Shown here: positions 1 through 7,337 of the stretch, one piece after another
Position numbering within the stretch: position 1 is the first letter of the stretch
Layout: the number at the start of each line of letters is the position of its first letter
Source: Bacteroidales bacterium UBA6408
GTDB taxonomy: Bacteria; Bacteroidota; Bacteroidia; Bacteroidales; UBA932
DNA: 18,724 nt
Assembly: GCA_002439805.1 (NCBI GenBank)
Contig: DJPQ01000116.1
Coordinates: 1-18,724, forward strand
Reading direction: 5' to 3'
The notes under the pieces: model-generated
Told to the model about the DNA's origin: nothing
The model's database searches: none
What the model saw: the letters and a program-made list of their open reading frames with translations, nothing else
Position numbers and translations under genes: made by a program

Positions 1-1340
1 GTCACTGAGAAACGTTTCCAGAGCGAGCCGGAGGCCTCTTTGGGAAGGCGGATTCTGAGCTTCACGGGGAAGTCGTTCACATTGACAAGGACAAGGGAGC
101 ATTCCGTCGGAGACACGCATGAGGCGGAAGCATATACTCCCGGCGGCAGGTTCGAATCAATCTTCAATATGTCGGAAGACGACGGAAAGCATCGGCAGAT
201 GAGGCTCCATGTGTAGAACCACGGACGGGGCGTCTCAAGGGACGGGTCTCCGAAGACTTCGCTTCCGAGGATGTTCCACATTCCCCAGATTTTCACATCC
301 TCCGCCTTTCCGGAGTCCCCTGAAGAGTGCATGGCGTCGTCCAGCATCCACGCGGCAATCCCGGACGCGCCGTTGTTCATCGCCTCCATTGCGAATATCG
401 GCATATCAAGGGCATAAAACCAGTCGGTGACAAGCATATTGCAGTCTGTCCCCTTGGTGAATCCGTGCCCGTCCACCCTCCTCCAGTATTCGGCGAGCAG
501 GGTCGAGTCGGCCGGGTCATGGTATTTGTAACCACCTTCTCCGAACACGAAACGACAGCCTTCGGGGACAAGGGCGCGGACCCGGCCGACATCGTGCCCG
601 AAAGAGCCGCTGCGCACATAGTGCTGGCCGGGGTAGCAGTGGATGTCATACAGCCCCACGACGTCCCCGAGCCTCGACGCCGTCTGCGACACCCATCCGT
701 ATGAGTCGAACTCCGAAGCGGGATTCCTGTAGTTGAGCACGGCGTCCGGCCCGGCTATCGTGACTCCGGCCAGCGCGGGATATTTCCGCATCTCCGCATC
801 GAAGCGCAGAACCATCGATTCCCAGAAGTCGTAGTCTCCGTCAGTGCAGGCCCAGTTGCCGTCCGGCTCGTTGAATATCACAAAGTGCTTTATGCAGCTG
901 AATCCATCGTGCTCCACAAGGCGGTTAAGATAGGCAACGGACATCTCCACCCATTCTCTGCTTCCTTTCAGACTTGAAGCCGGAGGATTGAACTCTCCCC
1001 ATATTACGGACACATCGTTCTTCTGACACCACGAAAGCAGTCTGATGATGTTCCCCGAATTTCTTTCAGGGACAAAGCGTCCGTTGTCATAATAGGTGAA
1101 CGGAGAGTTTATCATGCACCGGACATATTGCGGCCTCATGAAATCCATCCGTCTGTAGAGTTTTTCCCAGTCTTCATCCGAAACTGCGGAGCCCCAGGAA
1201 ACGGCTTCGTCATATGGATCCCATTCGACGCCGTTTCCGAAGAGGTCGGAATTTATGACTTCGTCGGTCACGGTGAGGTCATAGCAGCGGCAGGAAACTG
1301 CCGTCATAAGGATGCAGAGCAGTAAGATGTGGCGTTTCAT
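1..1340 (-). CDS. Lipoprotein glycoside hydrolase of clan GH-A type, partial (3' end outside window)
   Basis: The frame is open for 446 residues from the ATG at 1340 to the left edge, with no stop. The N-terminus is a lipoprotein-type signal peptide ending TAVSC, with Cys17 as likely lipidation site, so the protein is probably membrane-anchored and exported. The body looks like a (beta/alpha)8 glycosidase: a strand-4-like segment FVIFNEPDGNW puts a candidate acid/base at Glu158, LYDIHCYPG resembles strand 6, and FVFGEGGYKY puts a candidate nucleophile at Glu268. A beta-rich tail starts around residue 385 and runs off the window. The NEP motif and the 110-residue spacing fit clan GH-A (GH5/GH39-like), but I cannot assign the family. 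The gene starts 2 nt after the AraC stop and is third in the leftward operon, which suggests a role in mannan breakdown. The substrate is inferred from context only. Confidence 0.8.
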   Translation of the reverse strand, partial: MKRHILLLCILMTAVSCRCYDLTVTDEVINSDLFGNGVEWDPYDEAVSWGSAVSDEDWEKLYRRMDFMRPQYVRCMINSPFTYYDNGRFVPERNSGNIIRLLSWCQKNDVSVIWGEFNPPASSLKGSREWVEMSVAYLNRLVEHDGFSCIKHFVIFNEPDGNWACTDGDYDFWESMVLRFDAEMRKYPALAGVTIAGPDAVLNYRNPASEFDSYGWVSQTASRLGDVVGLYDIHCYPGQHYVRSGSFGHDVGRVRALVPEGCRFVFGEGGYKYHDPADSTLLAEYWRRVDGHGFTKGTDCNMLVTDWFYALDMPIFAMEAMNNGASGIAAWMLDDAMHSSGDSGKAEDVKIWGMWNILGSEVFGDPSLETPRPWFYTWSLICRCFPSSSDILKIDSNLPPGVYASASCVSPTECSLVLVNVNDFPVKLRIRLPKEASGSLWKRFSV

Positions 1341-1342
1341 AA

Positions 1343-2188
1343 TTATACGAGAATGTTGTTGATATACTTGCGATAAACTGTAGGGGTAACGCCCCTTGAT
1401 TTGAGGAATATCCTGTTGAAGTTGGACTTGTTGTTGAATCCGCATTCATAGCATATTTCCGAAACCGAGAGCATCGTTCCTTCAAGGAGACGGCAGGCCT
1501 TCGCGATGCGGAGATTGTTGAGGTAGGAGACGTATGAAAGGCTCGTGTGCTTCTTGAAGAAGTGGGAGAACGCGGACTCCGACATATTGACAAGCCCGGC
1601 GACGTCCGATATTGAGATCCGTTCCGCTATCTTTTCCTCAGTGTATGTGCAGACCCTGCTGATTCTTCTGGACTTCGACGGACGCATCGACAGCTCCGAA
1701 TCGGACACTACGCTGCCTTCCGAAAGCGCGAGGTCATTAAGGAGGCAAAGGAATTCGACGGCCGAGTCAAAGCCGGAATACTCCTTGAGCCGGAGCAATC
1801 TTGATACTATTCTGCTGTCTCTTGATACAAAAAAGTGCATTGCCGGCACCGATTTGTCGAGAAATTCCCTTATATGGCGGAATGGCTTCTTGCTCATCAT
1901 GGGGAATTTGAGCAGTTCGTCGGAGAACTGCACCGTCACGACATGATTGTGCTTCCCGTCCGATTTCCACACGTGGGGGATGAACGGCGAGACGAGAATC
2001 AGATCCAGATTCTTGAACTCCGACGAGGAATTGCCGATTACTCGCGTGCCGTCCGTGTCGAGCACGAGGTTTATCTCATACTCCGCGTGGCAGTGTATGG
2101 GGTAGTCGAACTTGGCGTCCTGATGGTCCAGAACTATGAAAAGGTCTTCTTTTGAGACCGGGGTTATTTCCTGCTGTATTTCTTTCAT
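1343..2188 (-). CDS. AraC-family transcriptional regulator with N-terminal cupin
   Basis: This 281-residue cytoplasmic regulator has the classic AraC layout. Residues about 27-95 form a cupin-like sensing domain with the metal/ligand-type motif HCHAEYE (His32, His34, Glu36) and a later His72. Residues about 180-277 carry two helix-turn-helix units: the first around 190-211 (ISISDVAGLVNMSESAFSHF), the second around 239-262, containing the family-typical CGFNNKSNFNRIF. It lies between the esterase/beta-mannosidase gene (2-nt gap) and the glycosidase gene (2-nt gap), so it is co-transcribed with its probable targets. No hybrid two-component sensor, SusR-like protein or ECF sigma/anti-sigma pair is present, which makes this the best candidate for the locus regulator. 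The ligand is probably a cytoplasmic manno-oligosaccharide or mannose, but that is inference. The family call is firm. Confidence 0.93.
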   Translation of the reverse strand: MKEIQQEITPVSKEDLFIVLDHQDAKFDYPIHCHAEYEINLVLDTDGTRVIGNSSSEFKNLDLILVSPFIPHVWKSDGKHNHVVTVQFSDELLKFPMMSKKPFRHIREFLDKSVPAMHFFVSRDSRIVSRLLRLKEYSGFDSAVEFLCLLNDLALSEGSVVSDSELSMRPSKSRRISRVCTYTEEKIAERISISDVAGLVNMSESAFSHFFKKHTSLSYVSYLNNLRIAKACRLLEGTMLSVSEICYECGFNNKSNFNRIFLKSRGVTPTVYRKYINNILV

Positions 2189-2190
2189 AT

Positions 2191-5100
2191 TCAGTGTGTT
2201 GAGGCAAGGCTTGATACTCTGATTCTGCTTTCCGCCTCTGATGCCGGCATCTCCGTGGCGAGAAAGACCGTCCGGGACTGCCCCGGGAGAAGGTCGAAGA
2301 AATTGTCCGAGAAATTTTTTCCGGCGTCGCTTGAGTCAAGGCAGACAAAGGCGGCATAGGCATCCGAGGAGAGCGTGATTTCAATCCCTCCGTCAGCCTC
2401 ACTGAAGCCTGCGGAAATGCTGCACTGCGGCAGCTCCATGTCTTTGTAGGCCACAAACGGTCGGACACACTCGGACAGGACTTTCCCGTCAGCAATGAAT
2501 CTGGCGTGTACGAGACTTGTCCGGACATCGGTTCCGCAGTCAAGGGAGGCCTGTGCATAGACCCCGTTCGAATTGGCAGGCAGGCTGATTCTGTCCGCCC
2601 GGCGGGACAGGACATTCCCGTTCACATCCATAAGGACGAGCTCGAGAACGCCCCGCACGGAGGTTGCCCTGTCGGAGACTACGGAAACCGATACATCCCT
2701 CCCCTTAATCACCGGAGACACAAGGATTTCGGCAAAGGCCCTGCGGAGTTCATAATGCTGGGCTTTCCACCCGCCGTACCAGTCGCGTCCGGACCATGAA
2801 GCCACAGGCCAGCAGTCGTTGTGCTGCCAGATGAGCGAGCCCCAGCAGTAGCCTTTGTCTCGCCGATGGGCCTCCACTGCGGTTCTTGCGGCAAAGGCCT
2901 GCGTGACCTGCGACATATAGACGACGTCTTCAAACTTTTCCGGCTGTCCGAAATATTCGTTCACCGCCTTGAGAATCCACCGCGTGCCGTTGTCGCTGCG
3001 CTGATGCCAGTTGAACACGTCGGAATCCAGCCGCAAATCCGAGGAATCGTGGATGAATGTCCTGATTGCGGCCATTGACGGGAATGACTGAAATCCGTAT
3101 TCGCTGAAAAAGCGGCTTCGGTAGGTCTCAAAGGAGGATATGGATTTACCGCCGTTCCAGACTGCCCAATAATGCGCGTCACCCCTGTCGGGCAGGGCGC
3201 TGCGTCCCTTGTCCGACCATGGCGAGCTCGGGACGTATGCCGTTCCCGGAGCAAGGCTCTGCACTGCATCCGGCAGGACATTGAAGTAGAGGCGGTTCTG
3301 CTGCGACTCAATCAGCCTGTCATATTCCGGGTGCGAGCCGGAATACCTCCTGTTCCAGCCCCATCCGTACAGGGCTTCGTCGCATTCGTTGTTGCCGCAC
3401 CAGAGAGCTATGCAGGGGTGATTCCTGAGTCTCCTTATGTTGTATTCCGCCTCGGCCCCGACATTCCTCACGAAATCATCGTCGGCGGGATAGAGGCTGC
3501 ACGCGAACATGAAATCCTGCCAGACCAGAATGCCGTTCCTGTCGCAAAGGTCATAGAAGCGGTCGTCCTCATAGATTCCCCCGCCCCACACGCGGAGCAT
3601 ATTCATATTCGCCCCGACGGCGTCGGCGACTGTCCTTTCATAGATTTCATCCGTCACGTCCGGAAGAAACACGTCGCACGGGATGAGGTTGGCCCCTTTC
3701 ATGAAAACCGGCCTGCCGTTGAGTTCAAAGCGGAACGTTCTGCCGCCGTCGGCATCCTCGTCCCTGACAAGCCGCAGCGAGCGCAGTCCCACCGCCGTGT
3801 TTTCCGAAGCCAGAGTCTCCCTCCCGTCGGAGACGGAAAGGGTGAATGTGTACATAAATGGCTTCCCCAGCCCGTTGGACCACCACAACTCCGGTTTTTT
3901 CATAATAACCGGAATCTCAAGTTCGTTTTTTCCGGGAGCAAGGCTCGTTCTGACTGCGGCCAGCCTTTTCCCGTCGGCGCATACGCTGACAAGCGCATCG
4001 TCCACGGCCCGGTCACAAGCCAGTTCTGCGACTACGGTCAATCTGGCCTCTTTAGCCGACACCGAATCCTGACGGTAGAAAACGTCATTGATTCTCATCC
4101 CGTCCCAGCCTCGCAGCCACACCGGTCTCCATATCCCGGAAGTGACAAGGCGCGGTCCCCAGTCCCAGCCGTAATGATAGCCTGCCTTTCTCGTGAAGAC
4201 GCTCACCCCTTTCCCGAAAAGCCCGCCGTGCCATGACTGCGGCTCGTCGTTGCAGGCCGGATAGGTGTAGGGGAGCGAATCATATTTCTCGAGCCCCTTG
4301 CGTATCGGGGAATGGAAATATACCGAGAGCCTGTTGCCCCTTCTTTTCAGCAGTCCCGCCACCGGAACCGTCCAGCCCCGGAACATATTGTCGGCCGAGA
4401 GAACCTTCGTCCCGTTGAGCGCCACGTCGGCATAGGTGTCGAGCCCGTCAAAGCATAGTTCTATATTGTTTCTGGCAAAAAGACTGTCATCGACGTCAAA
4501 CGTCGTTTCATAGAGCCAGTCCTCCTTGTCTATCCACTGGACATCCCGCTCGTTCATCCCGATGTAAGGGTCGGGAATTATCCCGCTGTCCATGAGGTCT
4601 GTGTGCACCGTCCCCGGAACGGTGGCCGGATGCCAGTCGTGCATATTGGCCTGTCTGAACCGCCATCCGCTGTCCAGAGAAACGGACACATCTCCCGTGC
4701 GGGGAGCTGCGGAATGTTTCAGCATCCATGACAGGAAATCCTTTTCGGCGAAGGTGTTGTCCCAGCTGTTGTGCCACACGCCAGGGTACTCGACATATTC
4801 CGCTTCAACGCCTATGGACCTGAATGCCTCGAATGCTTCCCGGGAAAAATGCACGGGAACGGTCTCGTCGCAGTCGCCGTGAAACAGCCGCACGGCCGTG
4901 TTCCCCTTGTAGGCGGCAATCCTGTCAACATTCACTGCCCCGCATATCGGCTGGACGGCCGCGAAGAAGTCGGGATAGCGCAGCATCAGGTCGAGCGTCC
5001 CCATCCCGCCCATGGAAAGTCCCGTGCAATAGATTCGCCGCGTGTCGACGACTCCGGAATCCACAAGAGAGTCGAGCAGTTCCTTGACGGCCTTCAGCGG

Positions 5101-5493
5101 AACCGTAATGTCCTTATCTTTCGGGAAGGTGCGTGCCGCGCACTCCTCTCTTGTCGTCGGGCGGACTATATCAACCCAATACCCGTCAGAGGGGCATTGC
5201 GGAGCCACGACGATGACATCCTCAAGTTCCCCGGAGCCGAGGAAGAGGTCTCTGCCGTGGTTGAGCTGCGAGATGTTGTCGTTGCCCCGCTCCCCGGTGC
5301 CGTGAAGGTAGAGAAGAAGCGGGTGGCGGGAGAATGTCCCGTTTTCTGCCGGACTTGAAATCTGATATGGCAGGATGAAGCCGTCGGACGACTCAAAATG
5401 TCCGGACTTCAGTGTCTTCTGCTGCCCGTTCATGCAGACGGCGGTTATCAGCAGTGCCGAAACGGACAGGATTGATTTGATGGATAATTTCAT
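2191..5493 (-). CDS. Fusion of an alpha/beta-hydrolase esterase and a GH2 beta-mannosidase
   Basis: This 1100-residue exported enzyme has two catalytic halves. After a signal peptide (residues 1 to about 24), residues about 35-262 are an alpha/beta hydrolase: oxyanion-type HGTGERGNDN at 64-73, nucleophile Ser160 in GLSMGG, Asp209 in HGDCDETVP, and His241 in GVWHNSW, giving a complete triad. From about 268 to the end it is a GH2 beta-mannosidase: sugar-binding jelly roll, including the mannosidase-typical GWDWGPRL at 442-449, an immunoglobulin-like domain, and a TIM barrel with acid/base Glu703 (CGNNE) and nucleophile Glu798 (FSEYG), followed by a beta-rich C-terminus. Ordinary GH2 beta-mannosidases are about 850 residues, which matches the second half alone. 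It leads the leftward operon. The likely role is periplasmic removal of acyl groups and non-reducing mannose from imported manno-oligosaccharides. The ester substrate is unproven. Confidence 0.93.
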   Translation of the reverse strand: MKLSIKSILSVSALLITAVCMNGQQKTLKSGHFESSDGFILPYQISSPAENGTFSRHPLLLYLHGTGERGNDNISQLNHGRDLFLGSGELEDVIVVAPQCPSDGYWVDIVRPTTREECAARTFPKDKDITVPLKAVKELLDSLVDSGVVDTRRIYCTGLSMGGMGTLDLMLRYPDFFAAVQPICGAVNVDRIAAYKGNTAVRLFHGDCDETVPVHFSREAFEAFRSIGVEAEYVEYPGVWHNSWDNTFAEKDFLSWMLKHSAAPRTGDVSVSLDSGWRFRQANMHDWHPATVPGTVHTDLMDSGIIPDPYIGMNERDVQWIDKEDWLYETTFDVDDSLFARNNIELCFDGLDTYADVALNGTKVLSADNMFRGWTVPVAGLLKRRGNRLSVYFHSPIRKGLEKYDSLPYTYPACNDEPQSWHGGLFGKGVSVFTRKAGYHYGWDWGPRLVTSGIWRPVWLRGWDGMRINDVFYRQDSVSAKEARLTVVAELACDRAVDDALVSVCADGKRLAAVRTSLAPGKNELEIPVIMKKPELWWSNGLGKPFMYTFTLSVSDGRETLASENTAVGLRSLRLVRDEDADGGRTFRFELNGRPVFMKGANLIPCDVFLPDVTDEIYERTVADAVGANMNMLRVWGGGIYEDDRFYDLCDRNGILVWQDFMFACSLYPADDDFVRNVGAEAEYNIRRLRNHPCIALWCGNNECDEALYGWGWNRRYSGSHPEYDRLIESQQNRLYFNVLPDAVQSLAPGTAYVPSSPWSDKGRSALPDRGDAHYWAVWNGGKSISSFETYRSRFFSEYGFQSFPSMAAIRTFIHDSSDLRLDSDVFNWHQRSDNGTRWILKAVNEYFGQPEKFEDVVYMSQVTQAFAARTAVEAHRRDKGYCWGSLIWQHNDCWPVASWSGRDWYGGWKAQHYELRRAFAEILVSPVIKGRDVSVSVVSDRATSVRGVLELVLMDVNGNVLSRRADRISLPANSNGVYAQASLDCGTDVRTSLVHARFIADGKVLSECVRPFVAYKDMELPQCSISAGFSEADGGIEITLSSDAYAAFVCLDSSDAGKNFSDNFFDLLPGQSRTVFLATEMPASEAESRIRVSSLASTH

Positions 5494-5521
5494 ATTTCGG
5501 TATTATGTTATTGCGGCACGG

Positions 5522-5529
5522 CAAATATA
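5522..5529 (-). promoter_or_regulatory. Candidate -7 element for the esterase/beta-mannosidase operon
   Basis: Read on the minus strand this is TATATTTG, an exact match to the Bacteroidetes -7 consensus TAnnTTTG. It would start transcription near 5515 and leave a leader of about 20 nt before the ATG at 5493. The -33 element is weak: TTTT lies 17 nt upstream and TTTG 25 nt upstream, neither at the preferred 19-21 nt. Confidence 0.55.
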
Positions 5530-5568
5530 AGTGATAAAAACACAATAAAACACACAAATTCAGAATAG

Positions 5569-5582
5569 TATCAACTATCAAC
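5569..5582 (+). promoter_or_regulatory. Tandem TATCAAC heptamers, possible AraC operator half-sites
   Basis: TATCAAC occurs twice back to back between the two divergent promoters, about 40 bp upstream of the leftward -7 element and about 34 bp upstream of the rightward one. AraC-family proteins commonly bind direct repeats, but usually with half-sites about two helical turns apart. This could therefore be one half-site or chance. No binding evidence is available. Confidence 0.25.
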
Positions 5583-5615
5583 CAAAAAATGTACTGAACT
5601 TCGGATTGCAACCGA

Positions 5616-5623
5616 TAACTTTG
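5616..5623 (+). promoter_or_regulatory. Candidate -7 element for the symporter-to-mannanase operon
   Basis: TAACTTTG matches the Bacteroidetes -7 consensus TAnnTTTG exactly. Transcription would start near 5630, leaving a leader of about 90 nt before the symporter ATG at 5722. No TTTG -33 box sits at the usual spacing, which is common for promoters that need an activator. Confidence 0.5.
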
Positions 5624-5721
5624 CAGCGGAAAACAAAACCACATGACATGTCCGAATGGATGATCCGAAAGGATAGACCGAAAGGACGGATACAAAAATT
5701 TCAGAAAAACTATAACCGATT

Positions 5722-7296
5722 ATGGGCAGAATAGGAATCATAGACATCGTCATTGTCGCGTCCTACCTCATATTCATAATATGGTGGGGTCTCAGGCACG
5801 GCAAAAGTAACGGAACCGGTTCATATTTTCTCGCGGGACGCAGCATGCCGTGGTGGGTGGTCGGACTCTCGCTCTTTGCGGCGAGCATTTCGAGCACAAC
5901 TCTCATAGGGCAGACAGGCGATGCCTACGCCACTGGAATCTCGGTGTTCAACTACAATCTCACAGGCGTTCTCGTGCTGGTGTTCTTCGCGACTTTCCTC
6001 CTTCCGCTGTACATCAAGTCGGGGATATACACAATCCCGGAATTTCTCGAAAGACGCTTTGACCGGAAGTCAAGGTATTACTTCTCGGCCCTTTGCATCA
6101 TAGGCAATGTCTTTCTTGATGCGGCAGGCGCCCTTTACGCAGCCGCGCTGATTCTGAAGCTCATGTTCCCGGCGGTAAGCCTCAATGTCTTCATAATAAT
6201 CTTTGCCGTCATAGCCGCTTCCTACACCATTCCGGGAGGGCTTTCGGCTGCAATCAACACGGAACTCATACAGGCGCTTATTCTTCTTGTCGGTTCGGTA
6301 ATCCTGATGCTGTGCTGCTTTCTCGGCGGCGGCTTCGAATACCTCGGGGAACTCATCTCGGAGGGCGACGTCGCAATGAAGCTTATCCGTCCCCTCGATG
6401 ACAGTTCGACACCTTGGCTCGGACTGATTGTCGGGATGCCTATTCTCGGGATGTATTTCTGGGCGAACAACCAGACTCTTGTGCAGAGGGTTCTGAGCGC
6501 GGAGAATGTGAATCAGGGGAGAATCGGCGTGATGCTCGCCGGCTTCCTGACCCTCACCACGCTGGTCCTGTTTAATATGCCGGGCGTAATGGCGCGCAAG
6601 TTCTTCCCCGGACTTGACAATCCTGACATGGTCTATCCGTCCCTGGTGATGAACATACTGCCGACCGGTCTGCTCGGTGTGATGCTTGCCGCGATGCTTG
6701 CGGCCCTCACGTCAACCCTCAGCGCGATTCTCACGTCGAGCTCCACGCTCTTCACCATGGACTTCTATTCCAAGATTGACAGGCAGGCTGACGAGAAGAA
6801 GCTTGTGCGGGTCGGCAAAATAGCGTCTGTTGTCATTGTCGTCATCGCGGCTCTCTGGGCTCCCAACATAGAGAGGTTCGGCTCCCTCCTCAAGTACTAT
6901 CAGGAAATCCTTTCCTACATATCCCCTCCGATTGTGGCCACGTTCCTGATGGGCGTCTTCTGCCGCAGGACAAATGAAAAGGGGGCGTTCGCGGGACTTG
7001 TTTCCGGGCTTGTCGTGGCGGTGATTATGCTCTTTTTCCGGAATGAACTGTTCGGCGGTCTGCATTTCCTCCTCATTGTCCCGATTCTTTTCCTTTTCAG
7101 CGCCCTTGTGATATGGTTTGTCAGCATCTGCACCGGGAAGCCGTCTGCGGAAAAGCTTGAGAACACGGTTTTCCGGGCGGACGAGTTCAGAAAGGAGACG
7201 GCGGAGCTGAAAAAGGTCAGATGGTGGTGCAACTACAGATGGATGGGACTCGCGCTCATTGCCATATGCGTTATTCTGCTGGTAATATTCAGATAA
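5722..7296 (+). CDS. Sodium:solute symporter (SSS family), probable manno-disaccharide importer
   Basis: This is a 524-residue inner-membrane transporter with roughly 13 hydrophobic helices spread along its whole length. The N-terminal region carries the SSS family hallmark: a first helix (residues about 6-23), then GSYFLAGRSMPWWVVGLSLF and ISSTTLIGQTGDAYATG (residues about 33-71). Further family-typical stretches include YTIPEFLERRF and the TIPGGLSAAINTELIQ segment. It is the first gene of the rightward operon, 41 nt before the GH130 phosphorylase. A symporter next to a GH130 gene and a GH26 mannanase recalls the characterised Bacteroides fragilis mannan cluster, where the symporter is proposed to take up the disaccharide. 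The substrate here (mannobiose or mannosylglucose) is inferred from that arrangement, because SSS specificity cannot be read from sequence. Confidence 0.93.
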   Translation: MGRIGIIDIVIVASYLIFIIWWGLRHGKSNGTGSYFLAGRSMPWWVVGLSLFAASISSTTLIGQTGDAYATGISVFNYNLTGVLVLVFFATFLLPLYIKSGIYTIPEFLERRFDRKSRYYFSALCIIGNVFLDAAGALYAAALILKLMFPAVSLNVFIIIFAVIAASYTIPGGLSAAINTELIQALILLVGSVILMLCCFLGGGFEYLGELISEGDVAMKLIRPLDDSSTPWLGLIVGMPILGMYFWANNQTLVQRVLSAENVNQGRIGVMLAGFLTLTTLVLFNMPGVMARKFFPGLDNPDMVYPSLVMNILPTGLLGVMLAAMLAALTSTLSAILTSSSTLFTMDFYSKIDRQADEKKLVRVGKIASVVIVVIAALWAPNIERFGSLLKYYQEILSYISPPIVATFLMGVFCRRTNEKGAFAGLVSGLVVAVIMLFFRNELFGGLHFLLIVPILFLFSALVIWFVSICTGKPSAEKLENTVFRADEFRKETAELKKVRWWCNYRWMGLALIAICVILLVIFR

Positions 7297-7337
7297 GTGA
7301 TTATTAGAAAACAACTTGAACAATTTGTATATTCATT

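Larger units (their letters stand above)
5494..5721. promoter_or_regulatory. Divergent control region of the mannan locus
   Basis: This 228-bp AT-rich intergenic stretch separates the two divergent operons and holds both candidate promoters, listed separately. It also contains an exact tandem heptamer, TATCAAC twice, at 5569-5582. No other gene or strong hairpin is evident. It is the obvious place for the AraC regulator to bind, since one site could control both operons. Confidence 0.7.

Noticed and set aside
1..1340. Possibility that the left-edge glycosidase is a pseudogene
   Set aside because: I translated it through all 446 codons to the edge without a stop or frameshift, and both candidate catalytic glutamates are present. 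It is only truncated by the window.
3172..4236. Long open frame of 354 codons on the plus strand
   Set aside because: It lies wholly antisense to the GH2 part of the fusion gene, whose motifs are unmistakable, and its translation shows no recognisable domain. High GC at third positions produces such shadows.
4700..4720. Possibility that the esterase and beta-mannosidase are two genes joined by error
   Set aside because: The frame is continuous, no start codon with a signal peptide precedes the GH2 part, and residues 255-275 read as a plausible linker. Raw reads would still be needed to exclude an error completely.
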